From positions 1-64,000 of the forward strand of contig WRKT01000001.1 in NCBI GenBank assembly GCA_009777995.1: DNA of 64,000 bases. The letters are read 5' to 3'. Shown here piece by piece: positions 43,945 to 52,855 of this stretch. Each line of letters starts with the position of its first letter. The stretch's first letter is position 1. Position numbers and translations under genes: made by a program. Source of the DNA: Treponema sp. (GTDB taxonomy: Bacteria; Spirochaetota; Spirochaetia; Treponematales; Breznakiellaceae). The notes beneath the pieces were generated by a model. The model had not been told where the DNA came from and did not search any database. It saw nothing but the letters and a program-made list of their open reading frames with translations.

Positions 43945-45270
43945 CTAGACCGCTCCCTCAACCACCTTCATCACACGCATCAACGTCTCTTCCCCAAGAC
44001 GCTTTCCGATCATTGTGCAAGGAATCGGGAGGCCCTCTTCGGTCTTGCCGATGGGCAGAGTCATGCTCGGAAAGCCTGTTGCTGCTGCAATGCCTAAACC
44101 GGAATAAGCCATATAAAGCAGGTCAACGCCGTTATCATCAAAATACTTATCGAGGGTAACTTTTGCTTCTTCCCTTGCGGCGATGCCTTTAACGTATTCA
44201 TCAGCATTTTTCCAATCTTCCTGTACATTGTTAGCCGCAACGAGGTTACCCTGTCCGTATTTCAGGGCAATATCTGCATGTTCTTCGTTATACTTGATAA
44301 TTGCAGACAGATCCTTTGGGGTTGAAGGGTTTTTCCTATAGGCATCGAGGTATGAGTTTATTGCATACCTGAACTCGTATTTCATAATCGGGAATACAAA
44401 GTTATCTTCTATATTGTGATCCGGCATATCAACAAGGATAATCCCAAGGTCCTTTAGTTTCTCAATCATCGCCTCATTTCCCTTTAACCATTCGCTGTTG
44501 TCTTTTTTATCCTTACGGCCCTGCCTGCATATACCCACTTTAACAGCGGCTTTGCCCGAAAGATCGTACTGCTTCCCTGCAAGGACCCCAAGGACTGCCG
44601 CCGCATCTTCCACTGTGCGGGCCATGGGCCCCAGGGTATCAAGGGTGAAGGAAATCGGGAGCACGCCCTTCTTGCTGATTAGGCCGTCAGTGGGCTTTAT
44701 TCCAACGACACCGCAGCGCTGGGCCGGGGAGATGATCGAACCGTAGGTCTCTGAGCCTATTGCGGCAACGCAAAGACCGAGTGCCACTGCTACGGCAGAG
44801 CCGGTCGAAGAGCCTGAAGCATCAGCTTCAGGATGGGTTGGATGCATGGTCTGCCCCCCGCGGGAGCTATATCCGTTTGGCATTGGAGAAGTCTGCCAGT
44901 CTGACATATAGTTAGCAAACTCGGTTAGATTGGCCTTTCCAAGGATCACAGCCCCTGCTTCCCTTAAAAGGCGGGCTGCCTCGGCATCTTCCTTCGCAAT
45001 ATTTTCAGACAGGGCAACGGAGCCTGCGCTTGTGCGCATTTTATCACCTGTACTTATATTATCTTTAATTAAAATAGGCACTCCGTATAGAGCTCCCTTC
45101 TTTTCGGGAGACGAGTCAAGTGCCTTTGCAATATCGGCAGCCTCCGGGTTTAATTCGATCACTGCATTAAAGCGCTTGTTTTCCTCGATTTTTGCCAAGT
45201 CACCTGAAACAAGATCCTGCGACCTTAACTCACCCTTCCTGACCTTTTCTGCCATATCAATGATACTCAT
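43945..45270 (-). CDS. Amidase-signature family hydrolase
   Basis: 441 residues. Ser-cisSer-Lys triad: K69 in LIKDN, the cis-serine S154 in SGSSTGS and nucleophile S178 in ETYGSIISPA, where the usual DTGGS is altered to ETYGS. Related to amidases and GatA, but no gatB/gatC lies nearby, so it is more likely a free amidase hydrolysing small amides or N-acyl compounds. AAGGAGA precedes the ATG. Convergent with buk (5 bp apart) and divergent from the transketolase operon. Confidence 0.88.
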   Translation of the reverse strand: MSIIDMAEKVRKGELRSQDLVSGDLAKIEENKRFNAVIELNPEAADIAKALDSSPEKKGALYGVPILIKDNISTGDKMRTSAGSVALSENIAKEDAEAARLLREAGAVILGKANLTEFANYMSDWQTSPMPNGYSSRGGQTMHPTHPEADASGSSTGSAVAVALGLCVAAIGSETYGSIISPAQRCGVVGIKPTDGLISKKGVLPISFTLDTLGPMARTVEDAAAVLGVLAGKQYDLSGKAAVKVGICRQGRKDKKDNSEWLKGNEAMIEKLKDLGIILVDMPDHNIEDNFVFPIMKYEFRYAINSYLDAYRKNPSTPKDLSAIIKYNEEHADIALKYGQGNLVAANNVQEDWKNADEYVKGIAAREEAKVTLDKYFDDNGVDLLYMAYSGLGIAAATGFPSMTLPIGKTEEGLPIPCTMIGKRLGEETLMRVMKVVEGAV

Positions 45271-45281
45271 AATATTTCTCC

Positions 45282-45309
45282 TTGTTAATTCAATATTACC
45301 GTGTATAAT
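45282..45309 (+). promoter_or_regulatory. Promoter of the transketolase-aminotransferase operon
   Basis: TTGTTA (45282-45287), 16-bp spacer, TATAAT (45304-45309); start near 45316. GAGAGG (SD) precedes ATG 45342. On the opposite strand the same A/T-rich patch offers a -10 for the amidase. Confidence 0.6.
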
Positions 45310-45341
45310 AGAATAACATAAAATTCAAGAGAGGTATATTC

Positions 45342-46172
45342 ATGTCACTTATGGCTGATGAAAAGCAAAATTTAATAAAAATTGCGCAGCAGATACGCCT
45401 TTTGGTAATTGACGTAATGGCCTGGTCGGGCGGCGCGCATGTGGGTGGATCACTTAGCATCATAGATATCCTTACGATCCTTTATTTTAAGTATTTGAAC
45501 ATCAAACCTGAAGAGCCGCAGTGGGACGGCAGAGACCGCTTTATTCTCTCGAAAGGGCATGCAGCAGCAGGTTATATTCCTGTGCTGGCAAAGCGGGGCT
45601 TTTTCCCCGAGGAAACGCTGAAAAGTTTTAACCGTTTCGGTTCTCCCTTTGCGATGCACCCGGATGGGAATAAGGTACTTGGCTGCGATGCCTCAGCGGG
45701 ATCCCTCGGGCACGGCCTTTCAATGGCTGTGGGGCTTGGGCTTGGCGCAAAAGCAAAGAACGAAGATTGGAAGACAGTCTGCCTCATGGGAGACGGGGAG
45801 TGCTGTGAGGGCAGCGTATGGGAATCTGCAATGTCTGCATCCCATTTCAAACTGGGGAACGTCATCGGAATAGTAGACCGCAACAGACTTATGATTGACG
45901 GCACTACAGAGGATGTAATGGCCTTGGAGCCCTTTGCAGCAAAGTGGCGTGCCTTCGGTTGGGAAGTCATCGAAATTAACGGCCATGACTTTGACGAGTT
46001 AAACACGGCGATGGAGAAGGCCTGGGCTGCAAAAGATAAGCCGGTCTTAATTCTTGCAAATACCGTTAAGGGTAAGGGCGTTGACTTCATGGAAAACAAT
46101 GTTGTATGGCATTATGCTTCAGGTGACTCGGCAGTCTGCGAGAAAGCCAAAGCTTCAATCATGAAAGGTTAA
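45342..46172 (+). CDS. Transketolase, N-terminal subunit
   Basis: 276 residues: the pyrophosphate-binding half of a split transketolase. It has HVGGSLSIIDILTILYF, the histidine of SKGHAAAGY, and the TPP motif GDGECCEGSVWESAMSASHFKLGN. It pairs with the next gene to move two-carbon ketol units. Split transketolases of this sort occur both in sugar metabolism and in secondary pathways. First gene of a seven-gene operon whose other members act on aldehydes and amines. Confidence 0.93.
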   Translation: MSLMADEKQNLIKIAQQIRLLVIDVMAWSGGAHVGGSLSIIDILTILYFKYLNIKPEEPQWDGRDRFILSKGHAAAGYIPVLAKRGFFPEETLKSFNRFGSPFAMHPDGNKVLGCDASAGSLGHGLSMAVGLGLGAKAKNEDWKTVCLMGDGECCEGSVWESAMSASHFKLGNVIGIVDRNRLMIDGTTEDVMALEPFAAKWRAFGWEVIEINGHDFDELNTAMEKAWAAKDKPVLILANTVKGKGVDFMENNVVWHYASGDSAVCEKAKASIMKG

Positions 46173-46183
46173 GGAGGAGTACT

Positions 46184-47197
46184 ATGTCTATTATTACAGG
46201 GACAAACTGGAATGCTTATGATGCTGCAACCATGACAGCGAGGGAAATATACGGGCGTACTCTTGCCGAGCTTGGAAATCATAATAAAAAAATCGTAGGA
46301 CTCACTGCAGACCTTGAAAATACAACTTCGATAGTCCATTTCAAAAAAGCGCACCCCGAGAGATTTTTCAATGTAGGAATAGCTGAGCAGAATATGATGG
46401 GAGTTGCCGCGGGGCTTGCAAAGGCGGGCCTTATTCCCTTCGCTTCGACTATGGCTGTTTTCGCCTGTCTTAGGGCAGGTGAGCAGGTACGCACGGACAT
46501 CGCATATCAGAATCTGCCGGTAAAGATTATTGCCACCCACTCAGGCATCTCCTTCGGGCATGCAGGGACTACGCATCATTGCACCGAGGACTTCGCAATC
46601 ATGCGCTCGATTGCAAATATGACGGTAATTGCTCCTGCCGACGGCATTGAAACATCGAAGGCTGTTCAGGCATGTGTTGATATTCCGGGACCTGTCTATA
46701 TACGAATCGGCCGCGGATTTGAACCGCCCTGCTACGAGTCTGATAATTATGCTTTTGAAGTAGGGAAGGCTGTTACAATGCGCGAGGGTACTGACCTTAC
46801 CATTATTTGCTGCGGTATCGCGGTGCTTCAATCCCTTAATGCCGCGAAGACCCTTGCGGAAAACGATAAGCTTTCAGTGCGGGTTATCAATATGCATACG
46901 ATTAAGCCGATTGATAAAGATGCTATTCTTAAGGCAGTAAATGATACACGCCGTATTCTGACAATTGAAGAGCATAATATTGAAGGCGGGCTTGGTGATG
47001 CTGTTGCATCTGTTATTGCAGAATCCGGGAAGGGATGTGTTTTCCAAAAGCACGGAATCAATGACTTATTTTCTACCATAGGATATGCCGAAGACCTTTA
47101 TGCACATTACGGCCTTGATTCAAACGGCATTATAGAGAGAGTAAGAAAGATGATGGGGCTCGAATTCGAAGCTGACGAAAATTGGGACGATGATTAG
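46184..47197 (+). CDS. Transketolase, C-terminal subunit
   Basis: 337 residues: the pyrimidine-binding half with the catalytic glutamate in GIAEQNMMGVAAGLA, preceded by GLTADLENTTS, and the C-terminal domain with IEEHNIEGGLGDAV. Only 11 bp after the N-subunit gene with AAGGAGGA. Needs its partner for activity. Confidence 0.93.
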   Translation: MSIITGTNWNAYDAATMTAREIYGRTLAELGNHNKKIVGLTADLENTTSIVHFKKAHPERFFNVGIAEQNMMGVAAGLAKAGLIPFASTMAVFACLRAGEQVRTDIAYQNLPVKIIATHSGISFGHAGTTHHCTEDFAIMRSIANMTVIAPADGIETSKAVQACVDIPGPVYIRIGRGFEPPCYESDNYAFEVGKAVTMREGTDLTIICCGIAVLQSLNAAKTLAENDKLSVRVINMHTIKPIDKDAILKAVNDTRRILTIEEHNIEGGLGDAVASVIAESGKGCVFQKHGINDLFSTIGYAEDLYAHYGLDSNGIIERVRKMMGLEFEADENWDDD

Positions 47198-47206
47198 GAG
47201 GAGACC

Positions 47207-47995
47207 ATGACCGCTACCGACAAAGATCTGATGACGGCGAAGCTCTTCTTTAATGCAGCTTTCCCCGTCATGCAGGTGCTTTTAGACGATGATCCGAAAA
47301 TAAAAGCTAAGTTTTCCGCTTTTCGCGCAACAGTACAGTTTGGAGCTCTTGATGATTCACAGCCCCTATTCTGTCATTTGATTTTCGATAACGGGAAGGT
47401 CAAGATTGTGCAGGGAAAGGCAGAGAAATATGATCTTGCTCTTACCTTTTCTGCAATCGCAAAAATGAATGCACTTTTAAAAGGCGGTCTTGCGCTTCCT
47501 TCCATTAAAGGCAAATTGGGACTCCTTCCGAATGTGCTTGCATTGCTTATGGGTTTAAAGATAATGACAAAACCCAATAATAAGCTAAAGGACTTGGCCG
47601 AAAAGTCCCTTAAAGTAAAGTGCAGCCTTTATATGGTTACCCGTGCCCTAAGCCAGTACAATAAACAGGGTGACCCGAGCATGCAGGAATTCTGCCTTAG
47701 ACAGCCTGACCGTATTTATCAATTCCGAGTTGAGCAGGACGGCAATCCTGCACACATCGCAGCATACTTAAGAATAAAAGCAGGTAAGTCAAAGTCAGGC
47801 CACGGCGTTTATGAACGCCGCTCTCCCTTTGTGCTTTTCCGTTTTACATCGGTGGATGGTGCATTAAAGATTCTCGATAAGGAAGTTGAGTTTGTCGAAG
47901 GCGTTGAGAAAGGTTTTGTCGAGACACTTGGAAGCCCCGAATATGCCATGTATTTAAATGATTATATGGCGGTGCTCCAGGGAATGCTCACTTAA
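47207..47995 (+). CDS. SCP2-like lipid-binding-type protein, copy A
   Basis: 262 residues, no signal peptide. The segment FCHLIFDNGKVKIVQGKAEKYDLALTF then IAKMNALLKGG has the pattern of the sterol-carrier-protein-2 fold, where a hydrophobic tunnel binds lipids. It is recognisably paralogous to the gene at 50633-51424: both have the alternating strand-strand pattern followed by K-[MF]-N-x(2)-[LI]. Function unknown. AGGAGG precedes the ATG. Its presence in an aldehyde/alcohol/amine operon hints at a hydrophobic substrate. Confidence 0.65.
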   Translation: MTATDKDLMTAKLFFNAAFPVMQVLLDDDPKIKAKFSAFRATVQFGALDDSQPLFCHLIFDNGKVKIVQGKAEKYDLALTFSAIAKMNALLKGGLALPSIKGKLGLLPNVLALLMGLKIMTKPNNKLKDLAEKSLKVKCSLYMVTRALSQYNKQGDPSMQEFCLRQPDRIYQFRVEQDGNPAHIAAYLRIKAGKSKSGHGVYERRSPFVLFRFTSVDGALKILDKEVEFVEGVEKGFVETLGSPEYAMYLNDYMAVLQGMLT

Positions 47996-48032
47996 AATTA
48001 CATCCGGAAAGAACTAACCAAGGGAGCTATTT

Positions 48033-49244
48033 ATGAAGGCAGTTTACTTTGAAAAGGATATCCCGCGCATACTCGCAAGCAAGGCGGCAGCCAAGTGCTG
48101 CCCCGGCTTATTATACACGGGGATTAACGCAGTTAAATATAATAAAAAATTGCCTGACCCGCCTCTCCCTGCAGATGACTGGGTTAGGGTAAGGAATATT
48201 GCCTGCGGTCTTTGCGGAACAGATATAAGCTTCTTTAAGGCAACAACAAGTACAAACTCGGCCTTTGAACCGATACCGGGTTCTAAACGAACCTTCCTCG
48301 GACATGAAAATGTAGGCATTGTTACCGAAGTTGGAAGCAGTGTAAAAGAGTTTAAAACAGGCGATAGAGTTACCATCCGCGCCTATATGTCAGGCTGTGA
48401 CACAAAAGGCATTAAAGAACGCTGTCACTTCTGCGAAGAGGGGAACTATAATTTCTGTATTAATTACGGTGCAAAGGGCCCCCATGGAATGCTCGATACC
48501 GGCGGGGGCTGGAGCGACAGCTTCATTTACCCTGCAAGGGGCTTAGCGCGCATTTACGATGAGTTAAATGATGAGCAGGCTGTAATGGTAGAGCCCTCCT
48601 GTGTGTCCATTCATGCGGCCCTCTGTGTCCCGCCCGAAAAGGGAGACAAGATTCTCGTTATGGGCTGCGGCACAATCGGTCTTGGCCTTGTGCAGGCAAT
48701 AAAGATTCTGGAAAAGGACTGCGAAGTTTGGGTAATGGAGAGGGTTAAAACAAAGCAGGAATTTGCAAAGAAGCTTGGAGCTGACCATGTGCTTCAAGGA
48801 AATCCATACGAACAGGCATCAAAGGCAACAGGCGGAAGTGAAGTATTCACCGGTATGAGCAATAATAAGTATTTCTTTGGCGGCTTTGATAAGGTATATG
48901 ACTGTATTGGCGGTAATTGGGCAAATCATACAGGGCTCCGCCTTCTAAGGGCAAAGGGTACCTTTATCAAAATTGGCCACCACATGAATGCTGTTGCATT
49001 TGACGAGAGCCCGATTTGGTGGCAGGAACTGCGTCTTATCGGAATCAATGCACACGGCATGGAAACCTGGAAAGGAAAGAAGCTCTACACCTTTGATCTT
49101 GCACAGGAATGGATAAGAGACGGCATTTATAAAACCGAAGGCTTTGTAACACATTATTTTAAGCTCGACGATTATAAACAGGCAATGAGGCTTGCAATGG
49201 AAAACCCGCCCGAGGTTATAAAGATAGTCATTGATTGTAAATAG
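48033..49244 (+). CDS. Zinc-dependent medium-chain alcohol dehydrogenase
   Basis: 403 residues. Catalytic-zinc motifs ACGLCGTD and FLGHENVG; a structural-zinc loop of unusual form with CDTKGIKERCHFCEEGNYNFC; and the Rossmann motif VMGCGTIGLG. It is longer than most MDR enzymes, with an extra ~40-residue insert around GSEVFTGMSNNKYFFGG. Oxidises or reduces an alcohol/aldehyde with NAD(P). The next gene encodes an aldehyde dehydrogenase, so they may work in series. Preceded by GGGAG. Confidence 0.9.
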   Translation: MKAVYFEKDIPRILASKAAAKCCPGLLYTGINAVKYNKKLPDPPLPADDWVRVRNIACGLCGTDISFFKATTSTNSAFEPIPGSKRTFLGHENVGIVTEVGSSVKEFKTGDRVTIRAYMSGCDTKGIKERCHFCEEGNYNFCINYGAKGPHGMLDTGGGWSDSFIYPARGLARIYDELNDEQAVMVEPSCVSIHAALCVPPEKGDKILVMGCGTIGLGLVQAIKILEKDCEVWVMERVKTKQEFAKKLGADHVLQGNPYEQASKATGGSEVFTGMSNNKYFFGGFDKVYDCIGGNWANHTGLRLLRAKGTFIKIGHHMNAVAFDESPIWWQELRLIGINAHGMETWKGKKLYTFDLAQEWIRDGIYKTEGFVTHYFKLDDYKQAMRLAMENPPEVIKIVIDCK

Positions 49245-49252
49245 AGGACAGA

Positions 49253-50617
49253 ATGAGTATACACGATATTATTTTACGACAGCGCGAATTCTATGACACA
49301 GGTGCAACACGTTCCCATGCATTTCGCATTAATGCTCTTAACTCTCTTCGTGATGCCTTAAATAAAAATGAAGATTTGATCTTCAGTGCATTAAAAAAAG
49401 ACCTTGGCAAGCACCCGATGGAAACCTATATGTGCGAGAGCGGCATGGTGCTCGACGAGATACGTTATCACCTAAAACATTTAAAAACCTGGATGCGCGC
49501 CAAAAAGGTTAAAACACCAATGGCCCAATTCCACGCAAAGAGTTTTATATCGCCTGAGCCCTACGGTATCGCACTTATTATGACACCCTGGAACTATCCT
49601 GTTCAATTAAGCCTTTCTCCCCTTGTCGGTGCGATTTCTGCAGGGAACTGTGTTGTTCTTAAACCTTCAGCTTATGCACCAAATACGAGCAGTGCGATAG
49701 CGAAGATCATTGGAGAAGCCTTTAGACCTGAGCATATTGCCGTAATCGAAGGCGGCCGCGAGGAAAATCAAGAACTCCTAAAACAGACCTTCGATTATAT
49801 TTTCTTTACAGGCGGAATAGCAGTAGGTAAGACAGTGATGGAAGCTGCATCCAAAAACCTAACCCCCATTACCTTAGAGCTTGGCGGAAAGAGTCCTGTT
49901 ATCGTAGATTCAACATCGGATCTTAAACTTGCAGCAAAGCGCATTGCTTTCGGAAAGGTGCTTAATGCGGGGCAGACCTGTGTCGGGCCTGATTACCTAT
50001 TCATCGAAGAGAGTAAGCTCGAGAAATTTATTGATGAGTTTAAGAATGCTTTAAATGAGTTTTTCCCCGGAGGGGATATGTCAAGTATGCCTTTAATGGT
50101 AAACGAGAAGCATTTTAGACGTGTTACAGGTTTAATTCAGGGTCAAAAGATTGCAATTGGAGGGAACTCGGATTCAAAGCGTCTTTTTATCGAGCCGACT
50201 GTACTCATCGATGTTCCGCCCGGTTCCCCCATAATGAACGAAGAAATTTTCGGGCCTGTCCTTCCTGTTATGACCTATAAAAAGATCGATGAATGTATCA
50301 ACTTTATTCGCTCCCGGCCAAAACCTCTCGCACTATATCTCTTTACCTCGGATAAGTCGACTGAACAGCTCGTCCTAAATAACTGCTCCTTCGGCGGCGG
50401 CTGTATAAACGACACTGTTATACACCTGGCAACCCCGTATATGGGCTTCGGCGGAGTTGGCGAGTCCGGGATGGGAGGTTATCACGGGAAGAGGAGCTTT
50501 GACACCTTTACCCATTATCGAAGTATAGTCCGAAAATCAACCTGGATAGACTTAAAGATGCGTTATCATCCATATACTGAAGGAAATCTAAAGATGATAC
50601 GCATGTTCTTAAAATAA
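49253..50617 (+). CDS. Aldehyde dehydrogenase, ALDH3 (fatty/aromatic aldehyde) type
   Basis: 454 residues, matching the short ALDH3 class. PEPYGIALIMTPWNYPVQLSLSPLVGAI, E209 in ELGGKSP and catalytic C243 in NAGQTCVGPDY are visible. ALDH3 enzymes commonly act on long-chain or aromatic aldehydes. The C-terminus THYRSIVRKSTWIDLKMRYHPYT is typical of this class. It follows the alcohol dehydrogenase by 8 bp. Confidence 0.93.
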   Translation: MSIHDIILRQREFYDTGATRSHAFRINALNSLRDALNKNEDLIFSALKKDLGKHPMETYMCESGMVLDEIRYHLKHLKTWMRAKKVKTPMAQFHAKSFISPEPYGIALIMTPWNYPVQLSLSPLVGAISAGNCVVLKPSAYAPNTSSAIAKIIGEAFRPEHIAVIEGGREENQELLKQTFDYIFFTGGIAVGKTVMEAASKNLTPITLELGGKSPVIVDSTSDLKLAAKRIAFGKVLNAGQTCVGPDYLFIEESKLEKFIDEFKNALNEFFPGGDMSSMPLMVNEKHFRRVTGLIQGQKIAIGGNSDSKRLFIEPTVLIDVPPGSPIMNEEIFGPVLPVMTYKKIDECINFIRSRPKPLALYLFTSDKSTEQLVLNNCSFGGGCINDTVIHLATPYMGFGGVGESGMGGYHGKRSFDTFTHYRSIVRKSTWIDLKMRYHPYTEGNLKMIRMFLK

Positions 50618-50632
50618 GACTAATCTTTTTAG

Positions 50633-51424
50633 TTGCAATATCGGGAATTAAGGAATATCATTAATGCTATGAAAGATTCAAGAACAATGGCCTATGTAAA
50701 CATGCATGGCATATTGGGCGCTCTTGCAGACCTTTGTAATTTTTCGCCCGAGGCAAAAGAACTTGCTACCGGAAAACCTACAGCGATTTTATTTGCTGTT
50801 AATGACGGCCCTTCGGCACTTTTAAGCTTTAATGCCGGGGCGTGCTCTTTTGAAGAAGGGAGCGGCCCCTGCGATATACGGCTTCCATTTTCAAGCTGCG
50901 AAAAGTTTAATGGCATGATAGACGGAACCGTAACGCCCTTCCCGAGCAAGGGTTTTACGAGGCTAAAGTTTCTAACCAAAAATTTTGTAGGCTTAACAAA
51001 AATACTTGAGACTTATTTAAAGGCTAATCCCGATGATCTTTCTAATAACAATTTCTTTGATGCAAGTACCACCATCATGTTTCATTTGATTGCCCGCGCA
51101 GTATCTCAAATCGGTAATAATGATAAAATAGGACGTTTTTCTGCATCGAATATTGTTAACGGAACCGTAGTACTTTCCATAGGCGGCGGGCCGAAAGCTG
51201 CCATTACAGTTAAAGATCATATTTTAACCACCACTCGTAAGATACCTGATCGTTATGAAGCGATAATGGAGTTTGCAGACATGCACCTTGCCCGAAACCT
51301 TTTTGAAGGGAAGGTAAGCACCCTCGCCTGTGTCGGAACCGGTCTAATTACAATGCGCGGAAACCTTAGCATGCTGGATAATGTTAATCGTATTCTCGAT
51401 AGGGTAGCTATATATCTGGGTTAG
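50633..51424 (+). CDS. SCP2-like lipid-binding-type protein, copy B
   Basis: 263 residues if started at TTG 50633, which has no SD; ATG 50669 is an in-frame alternative (251 residues) with a distant AAGGA. The pattern AILFAVNDGPSALLSFNAGACSFEEG ... IRLPFSSCEKFNGMIDG parallels copy A at 47207. No enzyme motif. I infer an SCP2-like binding fold with low certainty; a carrier or regulatory partner for the operon's enzymes is possible. Confidence 0.62.
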   Translation: MQYRELRNIINAMKDSRTMAYVNMHGILGALADLCNFSPEAKELATGKPTAILFAVNDGPSALLSFNAGACSFEEGSGPCDIRLPFSSCEKFNGMIDGTVTPFPSKGFTRLKFLTKNFVGLTKILETYLKANPDDLSNNNFFDASTTIMFHLIARAVSQIGNNDKIGRFSASNIVNGTVVLSIGGGPKAAITVKDHILTTTRKIPDRYEAIMEFADMHLARNLFEGKVSTLACVGTGLITMRGNLSMLDNVNRILDRVAIYLG

Positions 51425-51439
51425 TTTTAGGAGAAGTAT

Positions 51440-52693
51440 ATGGGATTTCCAATTAACAGTTATAAAAAAAGCGCAGAAGAGTATAACCGTGCTTTAAAAG
51501 TTATACCTTCAGGAATATATGGTCATCTCGGGCCTGCTGAAGGCTGCTTTGTGCCTGTTTCTGCATTTCCCTTTTTCTCGGAACGTGCAAAGGGCACCTA
51601 TTTCTGGGATGTGGATGGCAACCGTTTTATCGATTATATGTGTGCCTATGGGCCAAACGTACTTGGTTATAATGATGAGGAAGTGGACGAGGCAGCAGCA
51701 AGACAAAGCAAGCTTGGAGATTGCGTTACTTCCCCTTCTACAAGGATGATTGACTTTGCCGAAGTTTTAGTCGATACAGTTGCAAGTGCGGACTGGGCTT
51801 TTTTTGCAAAGAACGGAGGAGATGTTACTACTTTAGCAATTCTTACTGCGAGGGCCTTTACCCGCCGTAAAAAAATTGTCTTTTTTAAGCGTTATTATCA
51901 TGGAGTTGCACCTTGGGCTCAAAAAATAGATTATCCCGGTATTATCGAAGAGGAAGTGGTAAATAATATCTATGTACCATGGAACGATTATGAAAAGCTT
52001 GCTCAAGTCTTTGAAGAAAATAAGGGAGAAATTGCCGCAGTAATTTCCCAGCCGTACCAGCATGGTAATTTTACAGACAACGAGTTGCCTCTGGAAGGCT
52101 TTTGGCAAAAGGTGAGGAAGCTCTGTACTGAAAAGGAAGCGATGCTTATCATAGATGATGTAAGGGCAGGTTTCAGGCTTGACCTGGCAGGAAGTGATCA
52201 TTTCTTTGGCTTTGAGGCAGACCTTATCTGCTTCTGTAAGGCAATTGCAAACGGCTATAATGTCAGTGCCCTTTGCGGCAAGGAGTTCCTTCGCAATACA
52301 GTAAGCAGTATCTTTTATACGGGGAGTTATTGGCTTTCGGCAGTCCCCTTCGCAGCAGGCATTGCCACTATCGAAAAAATGAAGCGCTTGGACCTTCCAA
52401 AGCTCCTAAACGATAAGGGGATAATGCTAAGGGACGGGCTGCTCTCTAGTGCAAAGAAACACGGATATGATCTTCGCTTTACAGGGATGCCTGCCCTATT
52501 CTATCTGCGCATTGCAGGGGATAGTAATGGCCCCGATGATTCCCTTATGATTCATCAGAGATGGATTGCCGAAATGGTTAAACGGGGGGTTTATTTTACG
52601 AACCACCATAATCATTTCCTTAATTCAGCAATGAGCGAACAGGACATAAAAACTACGATCGAAATAGCCGATGAGGCCTTTGCAGTTTTATAG
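51440..52693 (+). CDS. Class III PLP aminotransferase (GSA-aminomutase-like)
   Basis: 417 residues. Typical class III (HemL/ornithine-type) sequence: YFWDVDGNRFIDYMCAYGPNVLGY, IIDDVRAGFRL, and the PLP lysine K267 in FCKAIANGYN. It lacks HemL-specific context (no hem genes near), so it is more likely an omega-aminotransferase for a ketone or aldehyde made by the operon. Last gene of the seven-gene unit, GGAGAA upstream. Confidence 0.9.
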   Translation: MGFPINSYKKSAEEYNRALKVIPSGIYGHLGPAEGCFVPVSAFPFFSERAKGTYFWDVDGNRFIDYMCAYGPNVLGYNDEEVDEAAARQSKLGDCVTSPSTRMIDFAEVLVDTVASADWAFFAKNGGDVTTLAILTARAFTRRKKIVFFKRYYHGVAPWAQKIDYPGIIEEEVVNNIYVPWNDYEKLAQVFEENKGEIAAVISQPYQHGNFTDNELPLEGFWQKVRKLCTEKEAMLIIDDVRAGFRLDLAGSDHFFGFEADLICFCKAIANGYNVSALCGKEFLRNTVSSIFYTGSYWLSAVPFAAGIATIEKMKRLDLPKLLNDKGIMLRDGLLSSAKKHGYDLRFTGMPALFYLRIAGDSNGPDDSLMIHQRWIAEMVKRGVYFTNHHNHFLNSAMSEQDIKTTIEIADEAFAVL

Positions 52694-52715
52694 GCAATAT
52701 CCCTAAGAGACCCAC

Positions 52716-52744
52716 TTACACAAAAAAAGCATTTATGCTATAAA
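52716..52744 (+). promoter_or_regulatory. Promoter of tRNA-Arg(UCU) and the hexokinase
   Basis: TTACAC (52716-52721), 17-bp spacer, TATAAA (52739-52744) with an extended TGc just before it. The tRNA starts 35 bp downstream. The hexokinase has no other visible promoter, so this one likely serves both. Confidence 0.55.
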
Positions 52745-52779
52745 AGTATAACACACTTTTTGTGATGCGCTTTTTACTT

Positions 52780-52853
<74 letters not shown>

Positions 52854-52855
52854 TA

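Noticed and set aside
43929-44159. 76-codon frame across the buk-amidase junction
   Set aside because: Low-complexity proline/serine reading antisense to the amidase, no start signal.
45572-46099. 175-codon open frame antisense to the transketolase N-subunit
   Set aside because: Its reading follows the codon pattern of the transketolase gene on the other strand; no SD and no recognisable protein.
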